A stretch of 64,000 nucleotides of DNA. Source: Lysobacterales bacterium (GTDB lineage: Bacteria; Pseudomonadota; Gammaproteobacteria; Xanthomonadales; Wenzhouxiangellaceae). Both the position numbers and the translations under genes were made by a program. Location: contig PBLG01000052.1 of NCBI GenBank assembly GCA_002722315.1, positions 1 to 64,000 of the forward strand. Reading direction: 5' to 3'. Below are positions 23,257 to 32,725 of this stretch, one piece after another (position 1 is the stretch's first letter; every line of letters begins with the position of its first letter). Below the pieces are notes generated by a model, which did no database searches, was not told where the DNA came from, and worked only from the letters and a program-made list of their open reading frames with translations.

Positions 23257-23986
23257 CGGTGGGCGCCTCGCGTTTGTCGAGTTCGTCGCCGACGTAGCGC
23301 GAATCGCGCCGGATCACTCGCGGCACCAGCACTCTCGGCTCGATTTCCGTGGGTTCGTAGACGACGCGGCCCTTGTCCTCGTCGTAGCGGACGGTGACGT
23401 TGCCGATCAACGGGAAATCCTTGCGGAACGGGTGTCCGATGAACCCGTAGTCGGTCATGATCCGGCGCAGATCCGGGTGGCCCTCGAAGACGATGCCGAA
23501 CAGGTCGAACGCCTCGCGCTCGTACCAGTTGGCCGAACTCCAGACATCGACGATCGACGGCACTATCGGCAAATCGGCCTGGTCGGGATAACAGCGAAGA
23601 CGCACCCTGAGATTGTTCCGGGTCGACAGAAGCTGAACCACCACCGCAAATCTGTTCGGGATGGCCTCGGCTTCAGGGCGGCTTTCCCAGTCGAATCGTC
23701 CGGGCCCGAGATGGTCGACGCCCCTGGAGAATCCGCTGCCGCTGGCTTCCGCGGTTTCCCACTCGTCGTCGCCGTATCCAAGGTAGTCGACGCCGCACAG
23801 GTCGATCATGGTATCGAACTCGAGACCGTCGGTATCGCGGAGCAGGCGACAGGACTCGATCCAGTCGGCCGGCGCGATCTCGGCGATCAACTGCTTGCGC
23901 ACTTCCCGGATATTGCCGATCTTGTCGCCCAGGGTTTCTTTTACCCGCTTGACCAGGGGCTGATTGCGTTCGCTGAAATCACTCAT
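23249..23986 (-). CDS. nuoC: NADH-quinone oxidoreductase subunit C (30-kDa)
   Basis: NuoC is a peripheral-arm subunit of complex I. From the ATG at 23986 it has 245 aa. The 30-kDa signature is visible as [20 protein letters not shown] followed by [15 protein letters not shown]. The open frame continues upstream through nuoB on the same strand, but the ATG at 23986 overlaps the nuoB stop (ATGA) and gives a normal length. There is an insertion with low-complexity character around residues 70-90 ([18 protein letters not shown]). Confidence 0.95.
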   Translation of the reverse strand: MSDFSERNQPLVKRVKETLGDKIGNIREVRKQLIAEIAPADWIESCRLLRDTDGLEFDTMIDLCGVDYLGYGDDEWETAEASGSGFSRGVDHLGPGRFDWESRPEAEAIPNRFAVVVQLLSTRNNLRVRLRCYPDQADLPIVPSIVDVWSSANWYEREAFDLFGIVFEGHPDLRRIMTDYGFIGHPFRKDFPLIGNVTVRYDEDKGRVVYEPTEIEPRVLVPRVIRRDSRYVGDELDKREAPTGG

Positions 23987-24519
23987 GCCGCGGGCGCCAT
24001 GATCGAGTTGGTACGGCGGATCTTCTTCTGCAGCTGGATGATGCCGTAGATCAGCTGCTCGGCCGACGGCGGGCAGCCGGGCACGTAGACATCGACCGGC
24101 ACGATACGGTCGCAGCCGCGGGTCACCGCGTAGGAATAATGGTAGTAGCCGCCGCCGTTGGCGCAGGACCCCATCGAAATCACCCACTTCGGGTCCGGCA
24201 TCTGGTCGTAGACCTTTCGCAGCGCTGGCGCCATCTTGTTGCAAAGCGTCCCGGCCACGATCATCACGTCGGACTGGCGCGGGCTGGGCCGGAACACCAC
24301 GCCGAAACGGTCCAGGTCGTACCTGGATGCCCCGGCGTGCATCATTTCGATGGCGCAACACGCCAGGCCGAAGGTCATCGGCCACATGCTGCCGGTCCTG
24401 GCCCAGTTGATCAGGGCGTCGACGTTCGTCGTCGCCCAGCCGCGCCCCATCAGCGGGTTGCCGTCGGCATCAGGCCGCAGGATGTCGTCAACCTGGTTAA
24501 GTTCGACACTCATTCCCAT
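23983..24519 (-). CDS. nuoB: NADH-quinone oxidoreductase subunit B (cluster N2)
   Basis: NuoB binds the terminal 4Fe-4S cluster N2, which reduces quinone. It has 178 aa. The N2 ligands are the adjacent C54 and C55 ([10 protein letters not shown]) plus C119 (MGSCANGGG) and C149 ([10 protein letters not shown]). Two starts are possible, ATG at 24519 or ATG at 24513. The first has an AAGG Shine-Dalgarno core at a good distance; the second would give an ATGA overlap with nuoA. I kept 24519. Confidence 0.97.
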   Translation of the reverse strand: MGMSVELNQVDDILRPDADGNPLMGRGWATTNVDALINWARTGSMWPMTFGLACCAIEMMHAGASRYDLDRFGVVFRPSPRQSDVMIVAGTLCNKMAPALRKVYDQMPDPKWVISMGSCANGGGYYHYSYAVTRGCDRIVPVDVYVPGCPPSAEQLIYGIIQLQKKIRRTNSIMAPAA

Positions 24520-24866
24520 TCAAGCGCACCTTTCTTCCATTCGCATATGAATCCGATGACCAGGACCGCGAGAAATATCGCCATCGCGATCAGCCCGGTC
24601 ATGCCGAGGCTGTCCAGCGCCACCGCCCACGGGAACAGGAACGCAATCTCGAGATCGAAAATGATGAACAGGATCGCGACAAGGTAATAGCGCACGTCGA
24701 ACTGCATCCGCGAATCCTCGAACGCCTCGAAACCGCATTCGTAAGGCGACAGTTTCTCGCTGTTGGGACGACGCGGCCCGAGAATGCCGCCGGCCGCGAT
24801 GAGCCCTACGGCCATCACCGAAGCGATACCAAGAAAAACGAGGATTGGAAAATATTCCGTCAGCAT
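24510..24866 (-). CDS. nuoA: NADH-quinone oxidoreductase subunit A
   Basis: NuoA is the small membrane subunit of complex I and the first gene of the nuo operon. From the ATG at 24866 it has 118 aa and three transmembrane helices. The conserved loop [25 protein letters not shown] carries the Cys that is reported in conformational switching. The frame is open to 24908, but [17 protein letters not shown] is the standard start. The 184 bases between nuoA and tRNA-Leu hold a small GC hairpin (24921-24935) but no promoter I can assign with confidence. Confidence 0.95.
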   Translation of the reverse strand: MLTEYFPILVFLGIASVMAVGLIAAGGILGPRRPNSEKLSPYECGFEAFEDSRMQFDVRYYLVAILFIIFDLEIAFLFPWAVALDSLGMTGLIAMAIFLAVLVIGFICEWKKGALEWE

Positions 24867-25050
24867 GGCTGCGTGTTCCACTTTGGGCGACGCACACCGG
24901 CGCCGCATTTGCTCCGGTCGGCGCTGCTCCAGCGCAGACCTCGGATCAGGGAACGATTGCGGGCGAGCGACCGGTGGCGGACCAATTCGCCGCTTCGATC
25001 CAGCGGACGTGCACTTTTGCAGCCGGCGGATGCAATCGTTGTCGAATTCC

Positions 25051-25136
25051 TGGTGCCGAAGGCCGGACTCGAACCGGCACGGCCAAAGGCCACTGCCCCC
25101 TCAAGACAGCGTGTCTACCAATTCCACCACTTCGGC
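25051..25136 (-). tRNA. leuU: tRNA-Leu (anticodon GAG)
   Basis: An 86-nt class II tRNA with an encoded CCA end (the reverse complement of tgg at 25051-25053). The acceptor arm GCCGAAG pairs with CTTCGGC. The anticodon stem CTGTC/GGCAG encloses the loop TTGAGGG, giving anticodon GAG. The long variable arm (TGGCCTTTGGCCG) and the T arm GCCGGTTCGAGTCCGGC are clear. Its place directly downstream of secG and upstream of nuoA matches the secG-leuU arrangement known in Gammaproteobacteria. Confidence 0.97.
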
Positions 25137-25179
25137 AGGAAATCGACGTGTAAAACTCATTAAAATCAGACTCTTTCGA

Positions 25180-25659
25180 TCAGCTATTCGGCGGCGGCTC
25201 GGGAAGCGTACCGTCGTCGTCCTGCGGCGCTTCCGAAGTCGCCGACTGTGCGGGTTGCTCATCCGAGCCGACCGTTTCGGACTTCTGCTCGCCGGCCGGG
25301 CTGTCGAGACCGCTGTCGAGGCTATCGATGGCGGACTCGATGCCGGCCCCGTTCTCGGTCGGAGCGGGCTGTTCCTGCTGCTCCATGACCGAGCCCGAGA
25401 GCGCCGACTCGGCGCCGCCCTGGCTGCTCAGGCTGGTCGCCAGGACCGCCAGCGACAGACTGATCGCGAAAAATCCAACGGCAAGCCAGCTGGTCGTCCG
25501 CGTCAGGAAATTCCCGGCGCCGCGCGAGCCGAATACCGTGCCGGAAGCACCCGAGCCGAACGCCGCACCCATCGTGGCGCCCGGGCCGCGCTGTACCAGC
25601 ACGATGGCTATCAGGCCCACGGCCATCAAGACTTGAAAAACTATTAGCGTTGTAAACAT
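25180..25659 (-). CDS. secG: Preprotein translocase subunit SecG
   Basis: SecG is a small inner-membrane partner of SecY and SecE in Sec-dependent export. It has 159 aa, against about 110 in E. coli. Two transmembrane helices (residues 3-22 and 56-75) flank the conserved LVQRGPGATMGAAFGSGASG loop, which is diagnostic. The extra length is a hydrophilic tail from about residue 85, rich in Ser, Glu, Gln and Pro, and probably disordered. It lies between tpiA (59 bases upstream) and tRNA-Leu. Confidence 0.94.
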   Translation of the reverse strand: MFTTLIVFQVLMAVGLIAIVLVQRGPGATMGAAFGSGASGTVFGSRGAGNFLTRTTSWLAVGFFAISLSLAVLATSLSSQGGAESALSGSVMEQQEQPAPTENGAGIESAIDSLDSGLDSPAGEQKSETVGSDEQPAQSATSEAPQDDDGTLPEPPPNS

Positions 25660-25718
25660 GCCTGTTCCAATTTCGTATAAATCGCGATTCGAGCTTGCGA
25701 TCAGGTTCCTGCGCCGGC

Positions 25719-26528
25719 TCAGCCGGGCGCCGCATCGCTTTGTTTCGCGCTTGCCGTGCCGCTTGTCATGATGCTTGCCATGATAATCGCGACAAATTCA
25801 TCCGCTTTCAGGGACGCCCCGCCGATGAGACCTCCGTCGATATCCTCGCAGGCCAGCAAATCCGATGCATTCTGCGGTTTCATGCTGCCACCGTAAAGGA
25901 TCTGAATACGGCCCGCTATTGTAGCATCGTGCCGAGCCAAACGTGCCCGGATGAATGCATGAACCTGCTGAGCCTGCTCGGGCGTCGCCACCAGTCCGGT
26001 GCCGATGGCCCACACCGGCTCATAGGCGACTACGGCATCGCCAAAGGCGGCGATCCCGCAGCGCGAGAGCACCGCATCGACCTGCGCACTTACCACCGCC
26101 TCGGTCTGACCCGCCTCGCGCTGCTCGCGCGATTCACCGACGCAAAGCACCGGCTTGAGCCCGGCGGCCGCCGCGGCCTCGAACTTGGCCGCCACCACGT
26201 CATCGGACTCGCCGTGATACTGGCGGCGCTCCGAATGACCCACCAGCACGTAACCGGCGCCGACATCGACCAGCATCGCGCCGGAAACCTCCCCGGTATA
26301 GGCCCCGGACTCGTGCGGGCTCAAATCCTGGCCGCCGATCAGCAGACCCGCCGACGAAACGCGCGATCGCAACCGGTCGATATACGGAAACGGCGGCATC
26401 ACCAGCACGTCGGCCGCCGCGAAAGGTCCTGCTTCGACGATCGCGTCGACCAGGGCTTCTGCCATGGCGACCGATCCGTTCATCTTCCAGTTTCCGGCGA
26501 TCAGCGGTTTGCGCGGCATATCATTCAT
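25719..26528 (-). CDS. tpiA: Triosephosphate isomerase
   Basis: TpiA interconverts dihydroxyacetone phosphate and glyceraldehyde 3-phosphate in glycolysis and gluconeogenesis. From the ATG at 26528 it has 269 aa; an ATG at 26519 would give 266. The catalytic residues are present: N13 and K15 (AGNWKMNG), H98 (LVGHSERR) and E170 (AYEPVWAIGTG). The phosphate-gripping loop after E170 and ILYGGSMKPQNA near the end are typical. The short C-terminal tail (TSGTASAKQSDAAPG) is longer than usual. It begins the tpiA-secG-tRNA-nuo block and is divergent from a glycosyltransferase gene. Confidence 0.95.
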   Translation of the reverse strand: MNDMPRKPLIAGNWKMNGSVAMAEALVDAIVEAGPFAAADVLVMPPFPYIDRLRSRVSSAGLLIGGQDLSPHESGAYTGEVSGAMLVDVGAGYVLVGHSERRQYHGESDDVVAAKFEAAAAAGLKPVLCVGESREQREAGQTEAVVSAQVDAVLSRCGIAAFGDAVVAYEPVWAIGTGLVATPEQAQQVHAFIRARLARHDATIAGRIQILYGGSMKPQNASDLLACEDIDGGLIGGASLKADEFVAIIMASIMTSGTASAKQSDAAPG

Positions 26529-26599
26529 TGTCGGCCCCGGCACGGTCAAAGGATTTCGGGGCGTAGTTTACCCGGGGCCGCGGCCAAGGTGAACGCAGG

Positions 26600-26628
26600 G
26601 TGAAAGAAACCATGGCGACGGGTATACT
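26600..26628 (+). promoter_or_regulatory. Possible sigma-70 promoter for the GT2-DUF2304-TMTC operon
   Basis: TATACT (26623-26628) lies 17 bases after gtgaaa (26600-26605), a 4-of-6 match to the -35 consensus. Transcription would begin around 26635, some 25 bases before the ATG at 26660. This is one reason for choosing that start for the glycosyltransferase. Confidence 0.4.
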
Positions 26629-26659
26629 TGGCCCCATTGCAAGCGTGGCAACTTCGCCC

Positions 26660-27433
26660 ATGACAATTCCGGGGACGATAAAAGCCTTTCCGGGGGGAGA
26701 TGCTGAAAACGCAGGCGCACGCGTGGTTCCGATCCGCCACGCCGCGGCCGGGGTCATCGTCGTGATCCCCGCGCGCGACGAGGAAGCGGACGTCGGCGCA
26801 GTCGTGGAGCGGGTGCTCGCACTCGGTTTCCGCGCGGTGGTGGTCGACGACCACTCCTCCGACGGCACCCGCGAATCGGCAAGACGCGCCGGGGCCACAG
26901 TGCTTGAACTGCCCTTTCATGCCGGCTCGTGGGCGGCCATCCAGGCCGGCATGCGCTACGCCCGGCAATGCAATTGCACGCACGTCGTCACGCTTGACGC
27001 CGACGGCCAGCACAACCCCGAAGACATTCCCGCTTTGCTCGGCCTGATGTCCACCGAAGAGGCTCCGAACGTGGTCATAGGGGCCTGCGTGGAGCGCGCC
27101 AATCGTCGGCGCCGCCTGGCATGGCAACTCCTGCGCTGGCTCAGCGGCCTGAAGGTGGACGATCTGACTTCGGGCTTTCGTGCCTACGATCGAACCGCCG
27201 TCGAACTGCTCGCGAGCCAGCAACACACCCTGCTGGAGTACCAGGACGTCGGGGTCCTGCTGTGCCTGCGCCACGCCGATCTGAAAATCTCTGAAATCGA
27301 CGTACCCATGCAGGCGCGCTGCCACGGCATGTCCCGCATCTTCAGCTCCTGGCCCATGGTCGCGTATTACCTCGTCTACTCGTCCCTGATCGGCGGCAGC
27401 AGGCGCCGCCGGCCGAAGGGAGACCCGACTTGA
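26660..27433 (+). CDS. GT2 glycosyltransferase, dolichol-phosphate-mannose-synthase-like
   Basis: The family transfers a sugar from a nucleotide donor to a polyprenyl phosphate carrier at the cytoplasmic face. From the ATG at 26660 it has 257 aa. The GT-A fold motifs are VIVVIPARDEEADV (about 31-44), the nucleotide-binding VVVDDHSSDGT, and the metal-binding D-x-D region VTLDADGQHNPED. It lacks C-terminal membrane helices, as in soluble DPM1-type enzymes. Starts at 26600 (GTG) and 26612 (ATG) are possible, but the intervening sequence resembles promoter DNA. Its stop overlaps the TTG start of the DUF2304 gene, and a GT-C protein follows, so the lipid-linked sugar is probably used by that neighbour. 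Confidence 0.82.
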   Translation: MTIPGTIKAFPGGDAENAGARVVPIRHAAAGVIVVIPARDEEADVGAVVERVLALGFRAVVVDDHSSDGTRESARRAGATVLELPFHAGSWAAIQAGMRYARQCNCTHVVTLDADGQHNPEDIPALLGLMSTEEAPNVVIGACVERANRRRRLAWQLLRWLSGLKVDDLTSGFRAYDRTAVELLASQQHTLLEYQDVGVLLCLRHADLKISEIDVPMQARCHGMSRIFSSWPMVAYYLVYSSLIGGSRRRRPKGDPT

Positions 27434-27792
27434 TTCCGCTGCAGGTATTCGCCGGCGCCCTGGGCATCGCGATGGCCGCCCTGATCGTGTGGATGATTCG
27501 CCGCGACCGGCTGCCGGTCAGTCATTCGCTCTGGTGGCTGACGGTATCGGTCCTGATCGCGCTTTTCGGCCTGGCGCCCGGGCTCCTGGACGCGCTGGCA
27601 AGCACGGTCGGAGTCGCCTATGCACCTTCGCTGCTGTTCGTGCTCGCAATTCTGACGCTGCTGATCAAGGTTCTGCTGGAAGATCTCGAGCTGACCACCA
27701 ACCGACGCCGGTTGTTACGGCTGGCCCAGAAGACCGCAATTCTCGAGGAACAGGTCCGCCAGCTGCGAGAAAGAATGGAGAAGCAGTCGTAA
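27430..27792 (+). CDS. DUF2304 domain membrane protein
   Basis: A 120-aa protein with three hydrophobic helices (about 3-21, 35-53 and 62-83) and a C-terminal basic and coiled segment (88-118, EEQVRQLRERMEK). The layout and the hydrophobic pattern match DUF2304, a family usually found directly beside DPM-like GT2 genes and thought to be a membrane partner. The start codon is TTG in a TTGA overlap with the GT2 stop, so translation is coupled. Its biochemical role is not established. Confidence 0.8.
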   Translation: MIPLQVFAGALGIAMAALIVWMIRRDRLPVSHSLWWLTVSVLIALFGLAPGLLDALASTVGVAYAPSLLFVLAILTLLIKVLLEDLELTTNRRRLLRLAQKTAILEEQVRQLRERMEKQS

Positions 27793-27889
27793 AAGCGCCA
27801 CGGATTGCGTTATATCGATAGACCGCGAACATTCGAGAGATTTTCAGACCGCCGACGGAGCATCGGAAAAGTTGGAATTTCACAACCGC

Positions 27890-29581
27890 ATGTTCGAGCG
27901 CCCGGCCGTGCAGGCCGCGATCCTGCTGCTTGCGGCACTGGTGGCTTACCTTCCGTCTTTCAACGCGCGTTTCTTTCTCGACGATTTCCGGATCATCCTG
28001 GAAAATCCGCTTCTGCACGATGTACTGGACTTCGGCGCAATCTGGCGATTCTCCGAAGCTCGGTTCGTCGGCTCTCTGACCTTCGCCGCCAACTACGACC
28101 TGCACGGCGACGCCGTGTTCGGATACCACCTGGTGAACTTCCTGATTCACCTGCTGGCGGGCGCGGCCCTGTTCTGGCTGACACGCGGTCTGTTGGCCAG
28201 CCCGGCCCTCCAGGGCGCGCGAGGCGGCTGGACGCGCTGGGCGCCCTGGGTCGCGCTGGCCATCTTTCTGCTGCATCCGCTGCAGACCCAGGCGGTGACC
28301 TACATCGTGCAGCGCTACACCTCGCTGATGGCGATGTTCTATCTCGCCTCCATGGCCGCCTTCGCCTGGGCCCGACTCCGGAATTCCCTGCCGCTTCTCG
28401 CCCTGGCACTGGCCGCCCTGTTGCTCGCCGCCCTGTCCAAGCAGACGGCCGCCACCCTGCCGCTGGCGCTGCTGCTGATCGAACTGATGTTCTTTCGACG
28501 GCTGTCCGGACGCGCCTGGGGGCTGGTCGTGGGAGCGGCCGTGGTCGGCGGCGCGATCGCAGCCGGATTGCTGGCCCTGCCGGCGCTGGATATCCAGGGT
28601 CTTACGCGGGAAACCGACCAGATCGGCCGGATCGATTACCTCGCCACGCAGATGGAAGTACTCTGGCGCTACCTCGGGCTGTTCTTTCTGATCGGCGAAC
28701 AGCGGCTGGAATACGACATCGCGATTGCCTCCGGATTTGCAGCCCCTGCGACCTGGGCCCTGGCACTGGCACATTGCGCGCTTCTCGCCTGTGCAGCCGC
28801 ACTCTGGCGGAAAATGCCGCTGGTCGCGTTCGGCATTCTTTTTTACTATCTCGCGCACCTGGTCGAATCAAGCGTGTTGCCGATCATCGACGTGGCCTTC
28901 GAGCACAGGACCTACCTGCCGAACGCAGGCCTGGCGCTGGCGGCCGGGTGCGTGCTGGCGCAACTGGCGGACCGAATGAACAACCGGCGGGCAGGCGCAC
29001 TGCTCGTCCTGATCGTCCTGACCGTTCTCACGATCTCCACCTATGCCAGGAATGCCCTTTGGGCCGACCGGATCGGATTTCTGGAGCATGAAACGCAGGT
29101 CACCCCGACTTCCCAGCGCGCCTGGACCAGCCTGGGCAAGGAACTGATGCGCGAGGCCCGCTTCGAGGCGGCCCTGGAAGCGCTGGAGCAGGCCGCTGAA
29201 ATCGCCGCGCGCCATGAGGACGGCGCCCTGAGACCGCCGACCCTGCTGAACATGATATTTGCCCTGCACTACACGGGCCGCAACCGTGAAGCCATCGAGC
29301 TGGCGCGAAATACGCCGCTGGAACGCTTCGATCAGACCGAGAAGGCCTATTACTTCGAGGCCCGTGGACGGGCCCATCACGCGTTGGGCGAATATCGGAA
29401 CGCCAGGGAAGACCTCCTGCAATCGGCACGACTGAATCCCACCATAAATGCGGTCGCCTTCCTCGCCGCGACCGAGTTCGAACTGGGCAACCTTGCTCGC
29501 GCGCGGCAACTGGCCCGACAAGTCCTCGAAGCCGACCCGGACAACCCCCTGGTCCGGGACCTGATGCGCAAGATGCAATAA
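27890..29581 (+). CDS. TMTC-like GT-C membrane glycosyltransferase with C-terminal TPR repeats
   Basis: From the ATG at 27890 it has 563 aa (a TTG at 27872 is an in-frame alternative). The N-terminal two thirds hold about ten transmembrane helices. The first periplasmic loop carries D31-D32 in FFLDDFRIILENP, the acidic pair expected for GT-C enzymes that use lipid-phosphate sugars. The later FLLHPLQTQAVTYIVQRYTS motif resembles the conserved HP-x-x-T-x-AV segment of TMTC proteins. Residues from about 400 on form tetratricopeptide-like helices (ALEALEQAAEIAARHED, ARGRAHHALGEYRNAREDL). Eukaryotic TMTC1-4 are O-mannosyltransferases; transfer of that role here is inference. It follows the GT2/DUF2304 pair. 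Confidence 0.75.
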   Translation: MFERPAVQAAILLLAALVAYLPSFNARFFLDDFRIILENPLLHDVLDFGAIWRFSEARFVGSLTFAANYDLHGDAVFGYHLVNFLIHLLAGAALFWLTRGLLASPALQGARGGWTRWAPWVALAIFLLHPLQTQAVTYIVQRYTSLMAMFYLASMAAFAWARLRNSLPLLALALAALLLAALSKQTAATLPLALLLIELMFFRRLSGRAWGLVVGAAVVGGAIAAGLLALPALDIQGLTRETDQIGRIDYLATQMEVLWRYLGLFFLIGEQRLEYDIAIASGFAAPATWALALAHCALLACAAALWRKMPLVAFGILFYYLAHLVESSVLPIIDVAFEHRTYLPNAGLALAAGCVLAQLADRMNNRRAGALLVLIVLTVLTISTYARNALWADRIGFLEHETQVTPTSQRAWTSLGKELMREARFEAALEALEQAAEIAARHEDGALRPPTLLNMIFALHYTGRNREAIELARNTPLERFDQTEKAYYFEARGRAHHALGEYRNAREDLLQSARLNPTINAVAFLAATEFELGNLARARQLARQVLEADPDNPLVRDLMRKMQ

Positions 29582-29656
29582 TCCGTCGGGGACCGCGCCC
29601 AGACCTGCCGCATGGGTCAGCGCCAGGCCATCATCGATGAGAGCGCCGTCGCAAAG

Positions 29657-30844
29657 TCATCCAGAGGTTTCCCGGCGGACAACGGCCCTGTATACCCCCA
29701 TCACCTGCCGCGCCACCGCGTCGATCCTGAAGCGCGCCTCGAAACGCTCGCGGGAACGCGCGCCGGCTGCCGCCACCTCGGCGCGCTTCCGCGCCAGCCT
29801 GCGCAGGCATTTAGCGAGCTCATCGGCATCGCCGGGCGCAACCATCCAGCCGGTCCGCCCCTCCTCCACGACCCAGTTCATGCCGGATCCGGCAACCCGG
29901 GTTGCCAGCTGGGCCTTTCCTGCCGCCATGGCCTCGACCAGGCTCAAGCCGAAGGCCTCGGCACGGTTGACCGACGGCAGGCAGAACAGGTCGCATTCGG
30001 CCACCAGTCGATTTCGGCTGGCATCGTCGACACCCCCCACAAGGCGAACGCGCCCGCCGGCGTGATCGGAAACGAGCCGCTGCAGGCGCGGACGCTGATC
30101 GCCGTCTCCGGCGATGATCAGTTCGACTGCCTCGGCCGCCGCGGCCGCGCGGATCAGCGTCCCGAAGCCCTTGTAGCGAGACAGCCGGCCCACGCCCAGA
30201 ACCCGCAGGTTCCCGGGGACTTGCCATTCGACGGGAGATTCGTCGCTTTCGGCGGATGAACTCGACGGCCCGGCGGGTTCGATCCGCTCCGGCGCAAGTC
30301 CCAGCGGAATCACGCTGCACTTGCTCTTCCAGGCTCGCAGCGCGCGACTGCTGTCCAGGTAAGGCGGTGAAGTCGCGATCACGGCATCGGCACGCTCGAG
30401 CAATGCCTGCTCGAAGGGGCGGTAGAACGGATACAGCAATTTAAGCTTGGTATCCAGGCCGGGGCCGACGACGTCGGAATGCCAGTGCACGACCCACGGA
30501 ATCCGGCGTGCCCGCCGACTCTTGAGTGCCCAGAACGCGGACGTGTTGGGCATGTGCAGGTGCAGCACGTCGGGCCTGAATTCGCCAAGCATGCGCTCCA
30601 TCGCCCGGCTGAACCCCGGGCTGACCGGCGCATAACTGAGCTGGGCAACGGTGGGCACCCGTTCGAAGCGCTCGAGAAAGTCGAAACCGCGGTCCCGCGC
30701 GGCATGCGCCTGCCCCGGCGCCTCGTGCACCAGGCACGCCTGCGCCACGCCTTCGGCACTGCACGCGCGCAGCAGGTCGAGCATGAAGTTCTCGATGCCG
30801 CCGGCAAACGGCGCGAAGAATTTTCCGATGTGCAGAACCCGCAT
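29657..30844 (-). CDS. GT4 family glycosyltransferase
   Basis: A 395-aa GT-B fold enzyme. The N-terminal acceptor domain begins MRVLHIGKFFAPFAGGIENF, with the Gly-Gly-Ile-Glu loop typical of GT4. The C-terminal donor domain has VLGVGRLSRYKGFGTLI (about 200-216), and the nucleotide-sugar binding E-x(7)-E motif is seen in NRAEAFGLSLVEAMAAGKA. No membrane helix is present. It is convergent with the TMTC-like gene and separated by 90 bases from the secreted CRTAC1 protein on its own strand. The sugar and acceptor cannot be told. Confidence 0.85.
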   Translation of the reverse strand: MRVLHIGKFFAPFAGGIENFMLDLLRACSAEGVAQACLVHEAPGQAHAARDRGFDFLERFERVPTVAQLSYAPVSPGFSRAMERMLGEFRPDVLHLHMPNTSAFWALKSRRARRIPWVVHWHSDVVGPGLDTKLKLLYPFYRPFEQALLERADAVIATSPPYLDSSRALRAWKSKCSVIPLGLAPERIEPAGPSSSSAESDESPVEWQVPGNLRVLGVGRLSRYKGFGTLIRAAAAAEAVELIIAGDGDQRPRLQRLVSDHAGGRVRLVGGVDDASRNRLVAECDLFCLPSVNRAEAFGLSLVEAMAAGKAQLATRVAGSGMNWVVEEGRTGWMVAPGDADELAKCLRRLARKRAEVAAAGARSRERFEARFRIDAVARQVMGVYRAVVRRETSG

Positions 30845-30934
30845 CCGCGATATCCGTGCCGGCAGAGTCAGGCGCTAATGGTATACGGCGCCGGCAGGAC
30901 GAGCGAAGAACGCTGCGCGCGGCATGGCTGGACG

Positions 30935-32725
30935 CTATTCGAAGCCGGACAGAAAGAGCATGTCGGCCGGCCCGTATAGCGTGAAGTCGCGGTTCGGTCC
31001 GACATGAGTGAAGACGCTGGTACCGCTGCCGTCGGGCCAGTCGATCTCGACCCGATCGATCGCGGTGCCGGCGCCCAGCCCGAAATGCAAGGTAGCCGGG
31101 CCCTGGCTCATCCAGCTCTCGCCGGCCTGGACCAGCCGGGTCAGGACATCACCGCTGTCCAGGTACATTCTCACCACAGCGCCGACCGCACGCGAGTTGG
31201 TGCCGACCATGCGCGGACGAATCACGACATGGCGTCCCGCCTGCGCCCCGCCGACCGGGCGGTTCAGGTAAAGCGTCAGGCGCTCGGTTCGGCCGAAGAA
31301 CTGCAACGGCGTCCACGGGGCCGAACCCGGATCGATCGCCGACTGCAGCAGATCCTGGCGGCCGTCTCCGTCGAAGTCGGCCGCGATCAGGCCGGCGCCA
31401 ATCAGCTCGTCGTCGAAGCCGACCACCTCGCCGACCTCGATCATCGGACCGCCGTCGCCGGGGTTTTCGAAGAACCGAGAGCGATCCATCTCATGACGCG
31501 GGGCGCAGTAACCGTCGGGCGGCGGCTCGCAGTAGCCGTTGGTCGCCGCAAGATCGAGATCGCCGTCGTTGTCGGCATCCAGCCATGTCGTGCCCCAGCC
31601 CCACTCGGAATTGTCGACCCCGTTGTCGATCGAGGTATCGGCGAATTGCACGGAACCCGGCTCCGAATCGTTTCGAAACAGCCGGTTCCGGCTGATCTCG
31701 CCCCGCGTATCGGCCTGCCAGTCATGGATGTTGGTGATGTACATGTCCAGGTCACCGTCGTTGTCATAGTCGCCGACCGCCAGGCCCATCTCGTTCCACT
31801 CGGAATCGACGCCCGCGGCCGGGGCGACGTCGACGAAATTCAGGTTACCCCCGTTCATCCAGAGCTGGTTCGCGCCGAAATCGACATTGACGAACAGGTC
31901 GAGGCGACCGTCTCCGTCGAAATCGTGGAACAGCGTCTGCCACTCGCCGCCCGGCGCCCCGGTAATGCCGGTGACACCGCTGCCCAGCGAATAGCCGGGC
32001 GCCTCGCTGGCGACGAACAGCGTGTCGCTTATGTAGAGCTCGGGCCCGGCGAGCCAGCGCGCAAAATAGATATCCGGCAGGCCGTCCCCGCTGACGTCAC
32101 CGGCGCTGAGCCCGCCGGCGTGAAACGTCGTCAGCGATCCTGCAGACGCCGACAGGCCGACCGCCGCGGAAACCTCCACGAAACCGCCTGGACGCTGCTC
32201 GAACAGCGACAGGCTGACTTCACCGCAGGAACCGGCCGCGGCGATTCCGGCCGATTCGAAAAAGCAGTCGCGCCCGACGAACAGGTCGAGATCGCCGTCC
32301 CCGTCGTAATCGGCCCATAGCGCTACCCGCGCCTGGCGCTGGTCGGCCAGGCCGAACTGCGCGGCGACCTCGTCGAACGTTCCGTCACCCCGGTTTCGCA
32401 AGAGCAGGTTGGGGACGCCGGCGCCGGTCGGCACGAAGATGTCGGGATCGTCGTCGCCGTCGAAATCCGCGACGGCGATGCCCGTGCCCATTCCGGGAGA
32501 GGGGACATAAGTCGAAAGCGTCACGGCGTCGAATTCGAAAGTCGGCTGCGCGTGGACGGCCGAGCTTCCGGAAATCGCCGCGCAGGCGGCAATGAAGGCA
32601 AGCGGAATGATCACGCCACCCCGCCTGCGTGTTGCGTGAAAGCCTCCGAGAGCAATCCGAAAGTGACGGGTGCCGCGGAATTCGGTGATCGATTCAACTG
32701 GCTTCAAGACACATTCTCGTCTCAT
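30935..32725 (-). CDS. Secreted CRTAC1-type FG-GAP/VCBS repeat protein with ASPIC/UnbV domain and GFE tail
   Basis: From the ATG at 32725 it has 596 aa; the frame is open to 32791. A hydrophobic stretch (GVIIPLAFIAACAAISGSSAVHA) about 35-60 residues in looks like a signal peptide with an AHA-type cleavage site, though the preceding N-region is long. At least five calcium-binding FG-GAP repeats follow, each with D-x-D-x-D-G-x-x-D (for example DFDGDDDPDIFV, DYDGDGDLDLFVG, DADNDGDLDLAAT). A C-terminal ASPIC/UnbV domain (about 500-585) comes next. The protein ends in LFLSGFE, a short tail seen on many exported proteins of Xanthomonadales-like bacteria. It probably folds as a seven-bladed propeller outside the cell. 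Function unknown. Confidence 0.78.
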   Translation of the reverse strand: MRRECVLKPVESITEFRGTRHFRIALGGFHATRRRGGVIIPLAFIAACAAISGSSAVHAQPTFEFDAVTLSTYVPSPGMGTGIAVADFDGDDDPDIFVPTGAGVPNLLLRNRGDGTFDEVAAQFGLADQRQARVALWADYDGDGDLDLFVGRDCFFESAGIAAAGSCGEVSLSLFEQRPGGFVEVSAAVGLSASAGSLTTFHAGGLSAGDVSGDGLPDIYFARWLAGPELYISDTLFVASEAPGYSLGSGVTGITGAPGGEWQTLFHDFDGDGRLDLFVNVDFGANQLWMNGGNLNFVDVAPAAGVDSEWNEMGLAVGDYDNDGDLDMYITNIHDWQADTRGEISRNRLFRNDSEPGSVQFADTSIDNGVDNSEWGWGTTWLDADNDGDLDLAATNGYCEPPPDGYCAPRHEMDRSRFFENPGDGGPMIEVGEVVGFDDELIGAGLIAADFDGDGRQDLLQSAIDPGSAPWTPLQFFGRTERLTLYLNRPVGGAQAGRHVVIRPRMVGTNSRAVGAVVRMYLDSGDVLTRLVQAGESWMSQGPATLHFGLGAGTAIDRVEIDWPDGSGTSVFTHVGPNRDFTLYGPADMLFLSGFE

